64,000 nt of DNA, from contig CANQNQ010000002.1 of assembly GCA_947625225.1 (NCBI GenBank), positions 116,221 to 180,220 of the forward strand. The letters are read 5' to 3'. The translations under genes and the position numbers were made by a program. Positions 9,009-17,878 of the stretch are shown one piece after another. Below the pieces are notes generated by a model. That model saw nothing but the letters and a program-made list of their open reading frames with translations. It searched no databases and was not told the DNA's origin. How positions within the stretch are numbered: the first letter of the stretch is position 1; every line of letters begins with the position of its first letter. Source of the stretch: an uncultured Clostridia bacterium (lineage in GTDB: Bacteria; Bacillota; Clostridia; Christensenellales; CAG-917).

Positions 9009-11522
9009 ATGGCAACTAAAATATTGTTATTGGATTCCAACAGCCTTATGCATCGCGCATATCACGCGCTGCCCAACCTCAAGACCACAAAGGGGCTTTA
9101 TACGGGGGCTATTTTCGGATTTCTCAACATTTTGCTGCGCCTCATCAAGGAGCAGCGCCCCACGCATATCGCCGCCGCGTTCGACCTGCACGGGCCCACC
9201 TTCCGCCACAAGATGTACGACGGTTACAAGGCGACGCGCAAGCCTATGGACGAGGAACTGCGCCAACAGGTGGAGCCGCTTAAAGAACTGATCACGGATA
9301 TGGGCATCAAAATCGTCAGCATGCAGGGCTACGAGGGCGACGACATCCTGGGCACGCTGGCAAAGCGCTTCAACGAGGAGTGCATAATCGTCACCGGGGA
9401 CCGCGACAGCTTCCAGCTGGTCAGCCCCACCACCAAGGTGTTCTGGACAAAGCGCGGCGTGACGGAGATAGAAGTGTACGACGAGGCGCGCCTGCTTGAG
9501 GACGGCTTCACCACCTCGCAATATATAGACTACAAGGCGTTGCGCGGCGATACGTCCGACAACATCCCGGGCATTCCCGGCGTGGGAGAAAAGACCGCCA
9601 AGCAGCTTATAGAACAGTTCGGTTCGCTGGACAGCGTGCTTCAAAACGCGGGCAACATAAAGGGCAAATTGGGCGAGACCATCGCCACCCACCGCGACAT
9701 TGCGCTGCTCAGCCGCCGGCTTGCCGTCATAGATACGGACGTGCCCGTGGAATGTACGCTTGCCGATATCGCATTCACGCCCGTCTACCACGCGTCCGTA
9801 AAACAAAAACTTGCCGAGCTTGAAATAACCTCTCTCGCCGCGCGCATGCAGTTCGAGGAGGGGACCGCAACGCCCGAAGTCAGGACATTGGACAAAAAAG
9901 TCGTGGAGCTTGACAGCGCGGACGCTATGCGCAAGGCGCTGGACGGCGCGGAGACGTTCGCCCTGTACACGGACGCGGAGATACGCTTTGCCACCGACGC
10001 GGGCACGGAGTACGTCGTCAAATGCGCCGAGGACTTGTTCAGCACGGGCCTGACCTTTGACGAGGGCATCGCCGTAATACGCGAGCAGGCGGCAAAAAGG
10101 AAACTTATTTGCTACGACTATAAGAGCCTGTCCAAGCAGTACGACATAGAGGCGGCGGAGTTTTTCGACGTGATGATCGCCGCACATCTCGCGCGCGAGA
10201 GCGCCCCCATAAAGAGCGTGGAGCAGGTGCTGGGCGCCGACGGCTACGAAACGGGCGCTGCGGAACTGTTTGCCGAAAGCGAGCAATTGAAGCTGCAATT
10301 GACGCAAAAAGGACTTGACAAACTGTTTTACGACATTGAACAGCCGCTTTGCGTCGTTTTGCGCAAGATGGAGGAGCGCGGCGTGCGCGTATCCGTCGAG
10401 GCGTTGAAGCAGACGGAGGAGAAGTACCGCGCCATCATAGACGACCTCGAAAAACAGATATACGCGCTTGCGGGTTGTACGTTCAACATAGCCTCGCCAA
10501 AACAGCTGGGCGAGGTGCTGTTCGACAAGCTTGGGCTGACACTCACCAAGAGGACAAAGACGGGCTACTCCGTCAGCGACGACGTGCTGGAAAGTTTGCA
10601 AAACAGGCATCCCATCGTGGGGCTTGTGCGCGAGTACAGACATTATACCAAACTGCAATCCACATATGTTGTGGGGCTGCAGCCGCTTGTCAACAGGGGG
10701 CGCATACACACTGTGTACAACCAGTGCGTCACCTCCACTGGCAGGCTGTCCTCCACCAATCCCAATCTGCAGAACCTGCCCACCCGCAGCGAGGAGGCAA
10801 AGGACGTCAAACGCGCGTTTTTGCCATCCGAGGGCAATATGCTGGTGTCGGCGGACTATTCGCAGATAGAGCTGAGGCTGCTTGCGCATATGAGCGAGGA
10901 CGACCAGCTGATAGACGCATTCAACAATGATATAGATATCCACGCCGTCACCGCGTCGCAGATATTGGGCATCCCAGTGGAACAGGTCACCGCGGCGCAA
11001 CGCAGGGACGCAAAGGCGGTCAACTTCGGCATAATTTACGGCATAAGCGGATTCGGGCTTGCCGAAAACCTGTCCATACCCAGATACAAGGCGACGGAAT
11101 TTATTGACAACTACTTTTTTAACCATCCCAAGGTCAGGCAATTTATGGACGCGTGCGTGACGGACGCGCGCGAGCGCGGGTATGCTCTCACGCTGTTTGG
11201 CAGGCGGCGCAATCTCAGCGACCTCAAATCATCCAATTACAACATCCGCACCGCGGCGGAGCGCATGGCAATGAACACGCCCCTTCAGGGCACCGCGGCG
11301 GACATCATCAAGCTGGCTATGCTAGGCGTGGAAAAGAGGCTGGAGGGCATGAAGTCCAAGATGATATTGCAGATCCACGACGAGCTTATAATAGATACCG
11401 CGCCCGACGAGATGGAACAGGTCAAGCGGCTGCTGAGCGAAGAGATGCAAAACGCCGCCAAACTGCGCGTCCCCCTCATCGCGGAGGCGACCTGCGCGGA
11501 AAATTGGAGTTTGCTTAAATAG
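9009..11522 (+). CDS. polA: DNA polymerase I, 837 aa
   Basis: Repair and Okazaki-fragment polymerase. Residues 1-290 form the 5'-3' exonuclease domain (GDRDSFQL, DTSDNIPGIPGVGEKTA). The middle domain (about 300-460) has the proofreading fold but lacks the catalytic acidic residues: the first motif reads FALYTD where active enzymes have a DTE-type motif, so proofreading is probably lost, as in many Gram-positive enzymes. The polymerase domain has motif A (ADYSQIELR), motif B (RRDAKAVNFGIIYG) and motif C (QIHDEL). The length is normal for a polymerase I without proofreading. coaE follows after 7 bases, a common arrangement. Confidence 0.97.
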   Translation: MATKILLLDSNSLMHRAYHALPNLKTTKGLYTGAIFGFLNILLRLIKEQRPTHIAAAFDLHGPTFRHKMYDGYKATRKPMDEELRQQVEPLKELITDMGIKIVSMQGYEGDDILGTLAKRFNEECIIVTGDRDSFQLVSPTTKVFWTKRGVTEIEVYDEARLLEDGFTTSQYIDYKALRGDTSDNIPGIPGVGEKTAKQLIEQFGSLDSVLQNAGNIKGKLGETIATHRDIALLSRRLAVIDTDVPVECTLADIAFTPVYHASVKQKLAELEITSLAARMQFEEGTATPEVRTLDKKVVELDSADAMRKALDGAETFALYTDAEIRFATDAGTEYVVKCAEDLFSTGLTFDEGIAVIREQAAKRKLICYDYKSLSKQYDIEAAEFFDVMIAAHLARESAPIKSVEQVLGADGYETGAAELFAESEQLKLQLTQKGLDKLFYDIEQPLCVVLRKMEERGVRVSVEALKQTEEKYRAIIDDLEKQIYALAGCTFNIASPKQLGEVLFDKLGLTLTKRTKTGYSVSDDVLESLQNRHPIVGLVREYRHYTKLQSTYVVGLQPLVNRGRIHTVYNQCVTSTGRLSSTNPNLQNLPTRSEEAKDVKRAFLPSEGNMLVSADYSQIELRLLAHMSEDDQLIDAFNNDIDIHAVTASQILGIPVEQVTAAQRRDAKAVNFGIIYGISGFGLAENLSIPRYKATEFIDNYFFNHPKVRQFMDACVTDARERGYALTLFGRRRNLSDLKSSNYNIRTAAERMAMNTPLQGTAADIIKLAMLGVEKRLEGMKSKMILQIHDELIIDTAPDEMEQVKRLLSEEMQNAAKLRVPLIAEATCAENWSLLK

Positions 11523-11529
11523 GAGAGTT

Positions 11530-12099
11530 ATGAGGATCGCTATAGTCGGTGGAATAGGCAGCGGCAAAAGTACGGCGCTCAAAGTCGCAAAACGACTGGG
11601 CTTTGCCACGCTCAGCGCGGACGAGGTGAACGCGCGCATGCTTGAGGACGAGGACTATACGGCAAGGCTTATTGAGGCTTTTCCCGCTGCGCAGACGGAC
11701 GGTAAACTTGACAAAGCGAAGCTGGCAAAACTGGTGTTTTCGCACAAAAAGCAACTTGAAAAGCTAAATTCGATAGCTCATCCCATCATTTTGCAAAAAA
11801 TCGCGCAATTTCCTTACGATACGGCGGTGGTGGAAATGCCCGTGATAATCGAGTGCGCCGCGCAGGATATGTTTGACGAGATATTGCTTGTGCGCACGCC
11901 ATTGATCAGGCGTATAAAGTTTTTGCGGGGCAGGGGGATGAGGCTTTTTGACGCGCTAAGGCGCATAAAAAGCCAGCCGCCCACGCGCTTGCTGGAGGGC
12001 GTCGCCACTGTTGTTGTGGACAACGACGGGGATATTGCCGCGCTTGAAAAGAATGTGGAGGATATTCTTAAGGACATGCGCGCAGGAGATGTCAAGTGA
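11530..12099 (+). CDS. coaE: dephospho-CoA kinase, 189 aa
   Basis: Last enzyme of coenzyme A synthesis; phosphorylates the 3' hydroxyl of dephospho-CoA with ATP. The P-loop GGIGSGKST is at residues 7-15, followed by a Ser-Ala-Asp-Glu that matches the family's LSADEV position and by a HPII segment near residue 82. Length is close to the usual 195-200. It is directly behind polA with AGGAGAG before the ATG, so the two are co-transcribed. The C-terminal part is a bit divergent but the N-terminal motifs are clear. Confidence 0.92.
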   Translation: MRIAIVGGIGSGKSTALKVAKRLGFATLSADEVNARMLEDEDYTARLIEAFPAAQTDGKLDKAKLAKLVFSHKKQLEKLNSIAHPIILQKIAQFPYDTAVVEMPVIIECAAQDMFDEILLVRTPLIRRIKFLRGRGMRLFDALRRIKSQPPTRLLEGVATVVVDNDGDIAALEKNVEDILKDMRAGDVK

Positions 12100-12221
12100 A
12101 AATCCATAAAAATTGTGCAAAATTTGTAAAAAAATAATAGTAAAAACGCTTGCGTAGAATTTTGAAAAGGCGTAGTATATAATGCACGGCGCGCGAAAAG
12201 CGCCTAGATGGAGGGGGAATT

Positions 12222-12998
12222 ATGATAACCAACAAAAACATTGTGCTTACCGGCGCAAACAGCGGCATTGGGCTTGAAACGCTCAAGTTGCTTGTAAAGG
12301 GCGACAACAAGATCCTTGCGGTGGACCTCAAAACCGACAAGATAGAGGCGTTTGACAGCGCGAAGGTCATCCCCATGGTTTGCGACGTTTCCACAAAGGA
12401 AAACGTGGATCTTATATTCGCGACCGCCATCGAGAAGCTGGGCTCCATAGACATCTTCTACGCCAACGCGGGCTTCCCGTACTACGAGAGGGTGAACTAT
12501 GTGGATTGGGATCGCATCGACAACATCTTCAAGGTCAATGTGTATTCGCCCATCTATACCTATCAGAAGTACCTCGAGTACCTGGGCGGCAGAGAGGGTC
12601 AGTTGGCGATCACCGTGTCCGCAATTGGCAAGATGGCAATGCCCGGTTACGCTCTGTATTCGGCAAGCAAATTTGCGATGAACGGCTTTCAGGAAGGTAT
12701 CCGCCGCGAGATGCCCAAAAATCTCAAGCTGACCTGCCTGTATCCCGTCGCCACGGACACCGGATTTTTCGCGAAGGCGGTGGAGGGCAAATCCAAGCCC
12801 ATCACCCAGAGACCTTTCCCCGTCCAGAAGCCTGCGCACGTCGCAAAGTGCATGGTGAAGGGCATTGAGAAGAAGCGCAAGACGGTCAACCCCTGCAAGC
12901 TGTTCTCCTTCGCGCGCGTTCTGTTTGCAATATGCCCGCCCATCAAGTATCTGTATTGGAAATTGGAGTACAACAAACTGCTTCGCTACGAGAAGTGA
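12222..12998 (+). CDS. short-chain dehydrogenase/reductase, 258 aa
   Basis: Classical SDR fold. The cofactor-binding TGANSGIG motif is at residues 11-18, the NAG motif near 89 (ANAGF), and the catalytic YSASK at about 146-150 preceded by a Ser near 133. Substrate cannot be inferred from the sequence. A strong GGAGGGGG site precedes the ATG, and TATAAT lies at 12178-12183 without a clear -35 box. It is separated from coaE by 122 bases of AT-rich sequence and is probably transcribed on its own. Confidence 0.9.
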   Translation: MITNKNIVLTGANSGIGLETLKLLVKGDNKILAVDLKTDKIEAFDSAKVIPMVCDVSTKENVDLIFATAIEKLGSIDIFYANAGFPYYERVNYVDWDRIDNIFKVNVYSPIYTYQKYLEYLGGREGQLAITVSAIGKMAMPGYALYSASKFAMNGFQEGIRREMPKNLKLTCLYPVATDTGFFAKAVEGKSKPITQRPFPVQKPAHVAKCMVKGIEKKRKTVNPCKLFSFARVLFAICPPIKYLYWKLEYNKLLRYEK

Positions 12999-13262
12999 AG
13001 CCGCGTGCCGACCGCTTTTTGTCGGTATAGCATTTCAACCTGTCCGCCAAGTTGGCGGACCATTGCGCGGCATACGCCGCAACAGCCTAAAACAACTTGA
13101 CGCGTGCATCGGCGCCTTAAGCCTTGCGTCCGCCTTAGCGTGGGACGCAAAGTTTTTGCGGCGCAAATTTTTGCGACCGCTCTTTTAAGGGGGCGTGCGC
13201 GCGGCAAAATACGCTCGGCAAGGGCCGCGGATATGGTATGTCCACGGACAGCACAGTGACAT
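12999..13262. other. intergenic stretch with several inverted repeats (possible structured RNA)
   Basis: No gene is visible here. Several stems can be drawn: GCCGAC/GTCGGT near 13010, GTCCGCCAA-G-TTGGCGGAC at about 13040-13058, TTGCGTCC/GGACGCAA at about 13124-13150, and a longer-range CCTTAAG/CTTTTAAGG pair that would enclose the last hairpin. A short ORF with a good ribosome binding site follows directly. This could be a leader RNA or a degraded element; no known riboswitch was recognised. Confidence 0.3.
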
Positions 13263-13279
13263 ATTGAAGGAGCAATTTT

Positions 13280-13414
13280 ATGAAAAAGGTACAAAAAACG
13301 CTTTTTGGCTTTGACTTCAACAGGTCCCAGATGGACAGGACGCTTTTTGTCGTATGCAAAAAGCCGCTTTGCGCGCCCTCTACGTTCAAGGGCGCAGGGG
13401 ACAATATGGCATAG
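13280..13414 (+). CDS. small ORF, 44 aa, unknown
   Basis: ATG at 13280 is preceded by GAAGGAGC at ideal spacing. The peptide starts MKKVQKTLFGFDFNRS, is basic with two Cys, and is not hydrophobic enough for a membrane helix. It lies after the structured stretch and ahead of a terminator at 13442, so promoter, ORF and terminator could be a self-contained transcript. No family was recognised. It may also be a chance ORF. Confidence 0.4.
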   Translation: MKKVQKTLFGFDFNRSQMDRTLFVVCKKPLCAPSTFKGAGDNMA

Positions 13415-13441
13415 TTTCGTGGATATCGGTCTTTTTTTGAA

Positions 13442-13468
13442 AGGCGGATCCATGGTCCGTCTTTTTTT
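13442..13468 (+). terminator. rho-independent terminator
   Basis: AGGCGGA and TCCGTCT pair (one G-U) around TCCATGG, followed by seven T. It ends the transcript of the 44-codon ORF. Confidence 0.7.
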
Positions 13469-13679
13469 GTCGCATTTTTAGCGACAAAAAGCCCGCGTCC
13501 GCGCGCTATAACAAGTATACGCAAAAGACAAACCGGCGTAGATATATGAAAAACATCAATTCACATAAGACTTGAAGTACGTATGAAGAGATGTATCTGC
13601 GCCGAAAGTACAAAAGACAAATTCTGGAATCTTGAAACAAAAAAAATAATTTTGGAGGCGAAGTAAAGGAGACAAAACT

Positions 13680-15257
13680 ATGACAATTTTGCAACAAAGA
13701 TGTGTAGAGAAGTATTTCGAATTCACGCTGCTCAGCCGTGAGTTCGACAGCGACAAAAAACGCAGCCTGTTCAAGCTGCTCTCGGAGACGTATATGCTTG
13801 ACGGCACGGAGCTGTTTTCAATGTGCGAGGACAAGACCGTAGCTGCCGTCACCGACGAGGAAAAGTTTAAGCGGTTGAAAAGGCTGGATCAGTTTTTCAA
13901 AGAGGAGCGCGCGGGGGAGCGCATGCCCAAGGACGTCATGGAGATCGTGGACGCCAAGGGCAGGGCGCTGTACGCGTTGCGCGACGCGGGCGTCCTCGAA
14001 GAGGGTATGGAGTCGACCGACCGCGACCGCGTGGGCAAGCTGATGCGCGCGGCGGACGACGGCAGGATCACAGCGATGTTTATGGCGGCGGTGCTCAACA
14101 TGGAGGGCTACCTTGCGCCGCAAAATGTCGACATGGGGCGCAAATTTTTGGACAGATTGTCCCGTTGGCCCAATGCGGACGGGCTGCTTTTGAGCCTGCG
14201 CTACGGCGCGCACAACGTCAAGGAGGATATGTCCAAGCTGTACACGGCAACCTACGGGCTGTCCGAGGCGTTTATATACGCCGCCGCAAAAAAGAGGTAC
14301 GGCGTCAGCGCCGACGTTCCGGACGCCAATATGCAGATACTCAAAAAGGCCATCGGCAAGGGCGACCTCGCAAGGCAGGATACCTACCGCTCGCAGCTTG
14401 CGCGCATAGCGTTCAGCGAGGTGTTGGCGGACAAAGACAAGCACAAGGCACTGTTTTCGTCCGACGGCGAGTTTGTCAAGGCGGTGAGTTCGCTGCCCCT
14501 AAAGCTGTCCGCAAAGGCAACTGCGCCCGCGCTTGGCGACATAGTCACGCCTCTGGGCAGAAAGGCGGAGCAGGCAAAGGTGCGCAAAGTCGCCTCATCG
14601 ATAGCGGTGACGGCGGCGGACAAGGTGTGCTTCCGCTGCGACGATATGTATGTGCTCAGGGCGTATATGCAGGCGATCGAGGACGCCGCGAGCGGGTGTA
14701 ACGTCAAATGTTTCAAGCTGGAGGACATCGCGGCCAAGTTGGCGGAACCCTCCGAGATGAACGTGCTGTTGCGCGCCGTCGACGAGTGCAAGCCCAACTT
14801 GTTCCTCATCGAGATAGCGCCCACCTTGGGCAGGGCTGAGGTGGAAGCGCTCAAAGACGTGCTTGACGACAGCAAGCGCGCGCATTTTTCGGTGGCGCCC
14901 TGCAATGTGGAGCTGGACTTGTCCGGCGTGACGTTTGTGCTGTTCTGTCACGGATCCGCCGTCAAGTATCTGCAATCGGGCATATTCGCCGTACGGCTTG
15001 CCGAGGTAAGCGAGGCGGAAAGGCAAAAGGTGTTGGGGGACGCTATATCCTCCGAGGAGGCAAAGTGGGGAGTCAGCTTTGACGACGGAGCCGCGCAGAG
15101 GTTGGGCATGATAGATATTATCGACGCGCTGCGCGTTGTGAGCCTCGCGGCGCAACAGGCATATTTTGAGGACGCCCGCAGCATAACGGGCGAGGCCGTA
15201 AGCGATTGCTGCACGGCAATGTTCGGCACAAAATCGTTCGGATTCGGAAGGGGGTGA
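13680..15257 (+). CDS. unknown protein with Sel1-like N-terminal part and degenerate AAA-like C-terminal part, 525 aa
   Basis: I do not recognise a named family. Residues 120-185 resemble degenerate Sel1/TPR-like helical repeats. The C-terminal half (about 310-510) has alternating strands and helices ending in a lid-like helical region, reminiscent of an AAA+ module, but no Walker A lysine motif is present and the acidic Walker B position is weak (NLFLIEIAP), so it would not hydrolyse ATP. No signal peptide. AAAGGAG precedes the ATG. The TraG-like gene starts 8 bases after its stop and an FtsK-gamma-like gene follows, so the product probably works with that DNA pump, perhaps as an adaptor. 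That role is inference from position. Confidence 0.55.
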   Translation: MTILQQRCVEKYFEFTLLSREFDSDKKRSLFKLLSETYMLDGTELFSMCEDKTVAAVTDEEKFKRLKRLDQFFKEERAGERMPKDVMEIVDAKGRALYALRDAGVLEEGMESTDRDRVGKLMRAADDGRITAMFMAAVLNMEGYLAPQNVDMGRKFLDRLSRWPNADGLLLSLRYGAHNVKEDMSKLYTATYGLSEAFIYAAAKKRYGVSADVPDANMQILKKAIGKGDLARQDTYRSQLARIAFSEVLADKDKHKALFSSDGEFVKAVSSLPLKLSAKATAPALGDIVTPLGRKAEQAKVRKVASSIAVTAADKVCFRCDDMYVLRAYMQAIEDAASGCNVKCFKLEDIAAKLAEPSEMNVLLRAVDECKPNLFLIEIAPTLGRAEVEALKDVLDDSKRAHFSVAPCNVELDLSGVTFVLFCHGSAVKYLQSGIFAVRLAEVSEAERQKVLGDAISSEEAKWGVSFDDGAAQRLGMIDIIDALRVVSLAAQQAYFEDARSITGEAVSDCCTAMFGTKSFGFGRG

Positions 15258-15265
15258 GAAAAGGC

Positions 15266-16939
15266 ATGGAACAGAAAGAACTTGTAAAAGATTACGAAAA
15301 TATGCAACTCAGGTCATATAAAGACGACGGAAACATGAAGGCTGTGTGGTTTGACGAGCTGTCCGGGCTAAAGGTGGACGGCGTACTAAAGGCAAACTTC
15401 TATGTTGACGGCAGACTGCGCCAGATATACTCGCAGCAGGACAGCCACAGCGTGGTGGTGGCGGCGACGGGCATGGGCAAGACCACCCAGTTGGTGATAC
15501 CCACGATCTTTTCGTTTGCCTCGCAGAAGCTCAAAAAGAGCATATTTGTGTCCGACCCCAAGGGGGAGGTGCGCAAGTGGACGGAGGGCAAGCTGAAAAA
15601 GGAGGGCTACAAGGTGATATGCTTTGACTTCCGCGACCCGCAGAACAGTGCGTATTGGAACCCGCTGACTCCCATCTTCCGCAAGTACCAAAAAGCCATG
15701 AAATTGGAGGATGAGGTGGAACTTTTGCAAACTCCCGACGGTCCGAGGAACAAGTTTATCGGCAAGATATACACCGACCAGAAAAAGCTGGATCACGACA
15801 TCGGGCGCATGCGCCGCATAATCCTTGAGGACGTGGGCACGGACATAGACAGGATGGCGCTTATAGTCGCGCCCGGCACCGGCGCGGCGGACGACAAGAT
15901 GTGGGAGGACGGCGCGCGCGACATCATAAAGGCGTTTTTGTGGGCTATGCTGGAGGACAGCCACCCCAGGACCGCCCATTCGCAGCAGCTGATCACCGAA
16001 AACACCTACTCGTTTGCCACCATGATCAAGTTGGCAAACTCCATTGTGTGCTCCGAGGAGGACTACATGCGCTTTGACGGCGGCTATTTCAGCATGAGGG
16101 CGCGCAAACACCCCGACTCCAGGGCGTGCTACTACGCCGCCAACGTGCTGATCGGCCCCGCAAAGAACACCAGAGCGAGCTATCTCAGCGTGTTCGACGT
16201 GCAGATAAACGTTTTTAAGGAGAGCGCCACCAAACTTGTCACTTCCTGCAACTCATTCGACTTTGCCGACCTCAACGACGGACCGGTCGCAATATTTGTA
16301 AATTATAGGGATGAGGTCAAGTTAAACTACGAACTCATATCCCTGTTTGTGCAGAGCCTGTACATACACCTCATCGGCGAGGCGAACAAGACGGAGAACG
16401 GAAGGCTGGAGAGGCCGTGGTACTTTTTGCTTGACGAATTCGGCAATTTTCCGCGCATGGCGGACTTTGACACGGTCATCAGCGCGTGCCGCGGGCGCAA
16501 CATCTATTTCAGCCTCATCATACAAAGCTACGCGCAGCTGGAGGGCGTGTACGGCAAAAACACGGCGGATATCATAAAGGACAACCTCAACGTCCACATC
16601 TTTATGGGCAGCAACAACCCTCAGACCCTGGCGGAGTTTTCCAACGAGTGCGGCAAATATACCCGCATCTCGCCGCTCAGCGCGCTCAACGGCAACAAGG
16701 AGGTCATCAACAACTACCAATTCGAAACTATCCCGCTGATGCCCATCAGCAAACTCAGCAAGTTCGACGAGGGCGAGTGTATAGTGACCGAGGCAAATTC
16801 GGGCTACGTCATGTGGTCGAGGCTGGAGAGGTGCTACAAGTGCAAGGAGTTTACGCCCATCCCGGTCAAGCGCGCGCCGCAGACAAAAATCGACATCTTC
16901 GACGACAAGTACGACTATACGTACAACATCAGGCTGTGA
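15266..16939 (+). CDS. TraG/VirD4-type DNA-pump ATPase without membrane domain, about 557 aa
   Basis: Type IV coupling protein family ATPase. The P-loop AATGMGKTTQ lies at about residues 66-75, followed by SDPKGEV, a motif typical of TraG/VirD4, and the Walker B region LLDEFGNFPRM near 388-398. Known members pump DNA through conjugation pores and carry N-terminal membrane helices. Here the N terminus is polar, so the protein would be soluble or recruited by a partner. ATG at 15266 is chosen because GGGGGTGAG precedes it; an upstream in-frame start at 15206 would overlap the previous gene. No relaxase or type IV secretion gene is in the window. It probably forms a unit with the flanking genes. 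Confidence 0.85.
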   Translation: MEQKELVKDYENMQLRSYKDDGNMKAVWFDELSGLKVDGVLKANFYVDGRLRQIYSQQDSHSVVVAATGMGKTTQLVIPTIFSFASQKLKKSIFVSDPKGEVRKWTEGKLKKEGYKVICFDFRDPQNSAYWNPLTPIFRKYQKAMKLEDEVELLQTPDGPRNKFIGKIYTDQKKLDHDIGRMRRIILEDVGTDIDRMALIVAPGTGAADDKMWEDGARDIIKAFLWAMLEDSHPRTAHSQQLITENTYSFATMIKLANSIVCSEEDYMRFDGGYFSMRARKHPDSRACYYAANVLIGPAKNTRASYLSVFDVQINVFKESATKLVTSCNSFDFADLNDGPVAIFVNYRDEVKLNYELISLFVQSLYIHLIGEANKTENGRLERPWYFLLDEFGNFPRMADFDTVISACRGRNIYFSLIIQSYAQLEGVYGKNTADIIKDNLNVHIFMGSNNPQTLAEFSNECGKYTRISPLSALNGNKEVINNYQFETIPLMPISKLSKFDEGECIVTEANSGYVMWSRLERCYKCKEFTPIPVKRAPQTKIDIFDDKYDYTYNIRL

Positions 16940-16952
16940 GAGAGGAGGAAAT

Positions 16953-17561
16953 ATGGCAATACGTTTTATCGACGCGGCAAAATTTTTGAGCGACAAGGAA
17001 GTCATCACCGTGCCTCAGCTGCAGGTCATCTTCAAGGAAAGCTACTTCGCAGCGCGTCGGCTGATGACCACCCTCGAGGAAAAGGGTGTGTACAAGTACG
17101 CCGGCGGGCTTGAGTACAAGATGGTCGAGGGCGCCTTGGACAAGTATCTCAAAGAGGAGGAATCCGAGGAGGAAAAATTGCGCCAACACATCGTCAAATT
17201 GCGCGAGAGCATTCAAAAACACTCCACATACAACGAGGAGGAGGATGAGCGCCTCAAAAAGAAGGGGCTCACCCGCGAGGAGCGCAAAATCGTCGGCACT
17301 TACTCAAGCATGGGGCTTGACGTGCGCGAGGTCATCGACGCGCTGGACATTGCGTACCAGTACGACATGATGGGCAAGCGCTTTGGCACTATGGCGATAC
17401 AGATGCACCTCGGGGTCAGCTTTGCCAAGGCGGCAAGGCTGCACGACGCGCTGATGACAAGCGGAAAATTGATGTTGGATCCAAGCAAGCCCACCTTCAC
17501 AAAGGTGTGCGTAACGGAAGAAGAGTTGGATAAACTTAAAAAGTTGAAGAGCAAACTGTAA
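16953..17561 (+). CDS. DNA-binding protein with two FtsK-gamma-like winged helices, 202 aa
   Basis: Residues 8-47 contain AKFLSD...VPQLQVIF...AARRLMTTLEEKG, and residues about 143-170 contain MAIQMHLGVSFAKAARLHDAL. Both match the pattern of the FtsK/SpoIIIE gamma domain, the winged helix that reads polar DNA motifs for the chromosome pump. They are joined by a highly charged linker (about 65-115), probably a coiled coil. The gene is 13 bases behind the TraG-like ATPase with GAGAGGAGG before the ATG, so motor and DNA reader are encoded side by side rather than fused as in FtsK. A strong terminator follows. Function in directing DNA transport is inference. Confidence 0.6.
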   Translation: MAIRFIDAAKFLSDKEVITVPQLQVIFKESYFAARRLMTTLEEKGVYKYAGGLEYKMVEGALDKYLKEEESEEEKLRQHIVKLRESIQKHSTYNEEEDERLKKKGLTREERKIVGTYSSMGLDVREVIDALDIAYQYDMMGKRFGTMAIQMHLGVSFAKAARLHDALMTSGKLMLDPSKPTFTKVCVTEEELDKLKKLKSKL

Positions 17562-17574
17562 AATTTTTGATGAT

Positions 17575-17614
17575 GGCGGCTGTCATATAAACGCGTATGG
17601 CAGCCGCTTTTTTT
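17575..17614 (+). terminator. rho-independent terminator after the DNA-pump cassette
   Basis: GCGGCTGTCAT and ATGGCAGCCGC form a long stem followed by seven T. Confidence 0.85.
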
Positions 17615-17637
17615 GCTAAAAATCAAATTTTGTAAAA

Positions 17638-17722
17638 ACACGTATCGTATTGTAAAATGGCAATTTTGAGCGTTCAGACGGAAATATCGGGATATTTTGA
17701 TTTTTGAAAATACGATAAGTGT
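17638..17722. repeat. inverted copies of ACACGTATCGTATT
   Basis: ACACGTATCGTATT at 17638-17651 is matched in reverse at 17709-17722 (13 of 14 bases). The ACACGTATCG core occurs a third time inside the palindrome at 17727-17751. The cluster lies in a 300-base gap between the DNA-pump cassette and mscS. It may be a set of protein binding sites. Confidence 0.6.
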
Positions 17723-17726
17723 ATCT

Positions 17727-17751
17727 ATTTGTACACGTATCGTGTACAAAT
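17727..17751. promoter_or_regulatory. 25-base perfect palindrome, probable operator
   Basis: ATTTGTACACG-TAT-CGTGTACAAAT has 11-base perfect arms around a 3-base centre. It lies about 75 bases ahead of the mscS promoter and contains the core of the neighbouring inverted repeats. Confidence 0.65.
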
Positions 17752-17825
17752 CGCGCGCAGTGACGAGGCGCGGGATCCCTGCCGGCGAACAAAAACGCCG
17801 ATATGTGATTTACCTACTCATATGT

Positions 17826-17854
17826 TTGACTTAAACCGTTTGACTTGCTATAAT
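17826..17854 (+). promoter_or_regulatory. sigma-A type promoter for mscS
   Basis: TTGACT at 17826-17831 and TATAAT at 17849-17854 with 17-base spacing, 25 bases ahead of the ATG. Confidence 0.8.
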
Positions 17855-17878
17855 GGTATAAACCGTTTGAGGTGGCGT

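Noticed and set aside
13138..13152. GGGACGCAAAG, a motif of c-di-GMP-I riboswitches
   Set aside because: The surrounding helices and the tetraloop-receptor parts of that riboswitch are not present, and the bases pair in a different local hairpin.
15266..16939. Integrative conjugative element around the TraG-like gene
   Set aside because: No relaxase, integrase, mating-channel ATPase or att repeats are found on either side; the neighbours are housekeeping genes.
17729..17878. 50-residue N-terminal extension of MscS
   Set aside because: It would run through the promoter and operator and has no ribosome binding site; ATG at 17879 is well placed.
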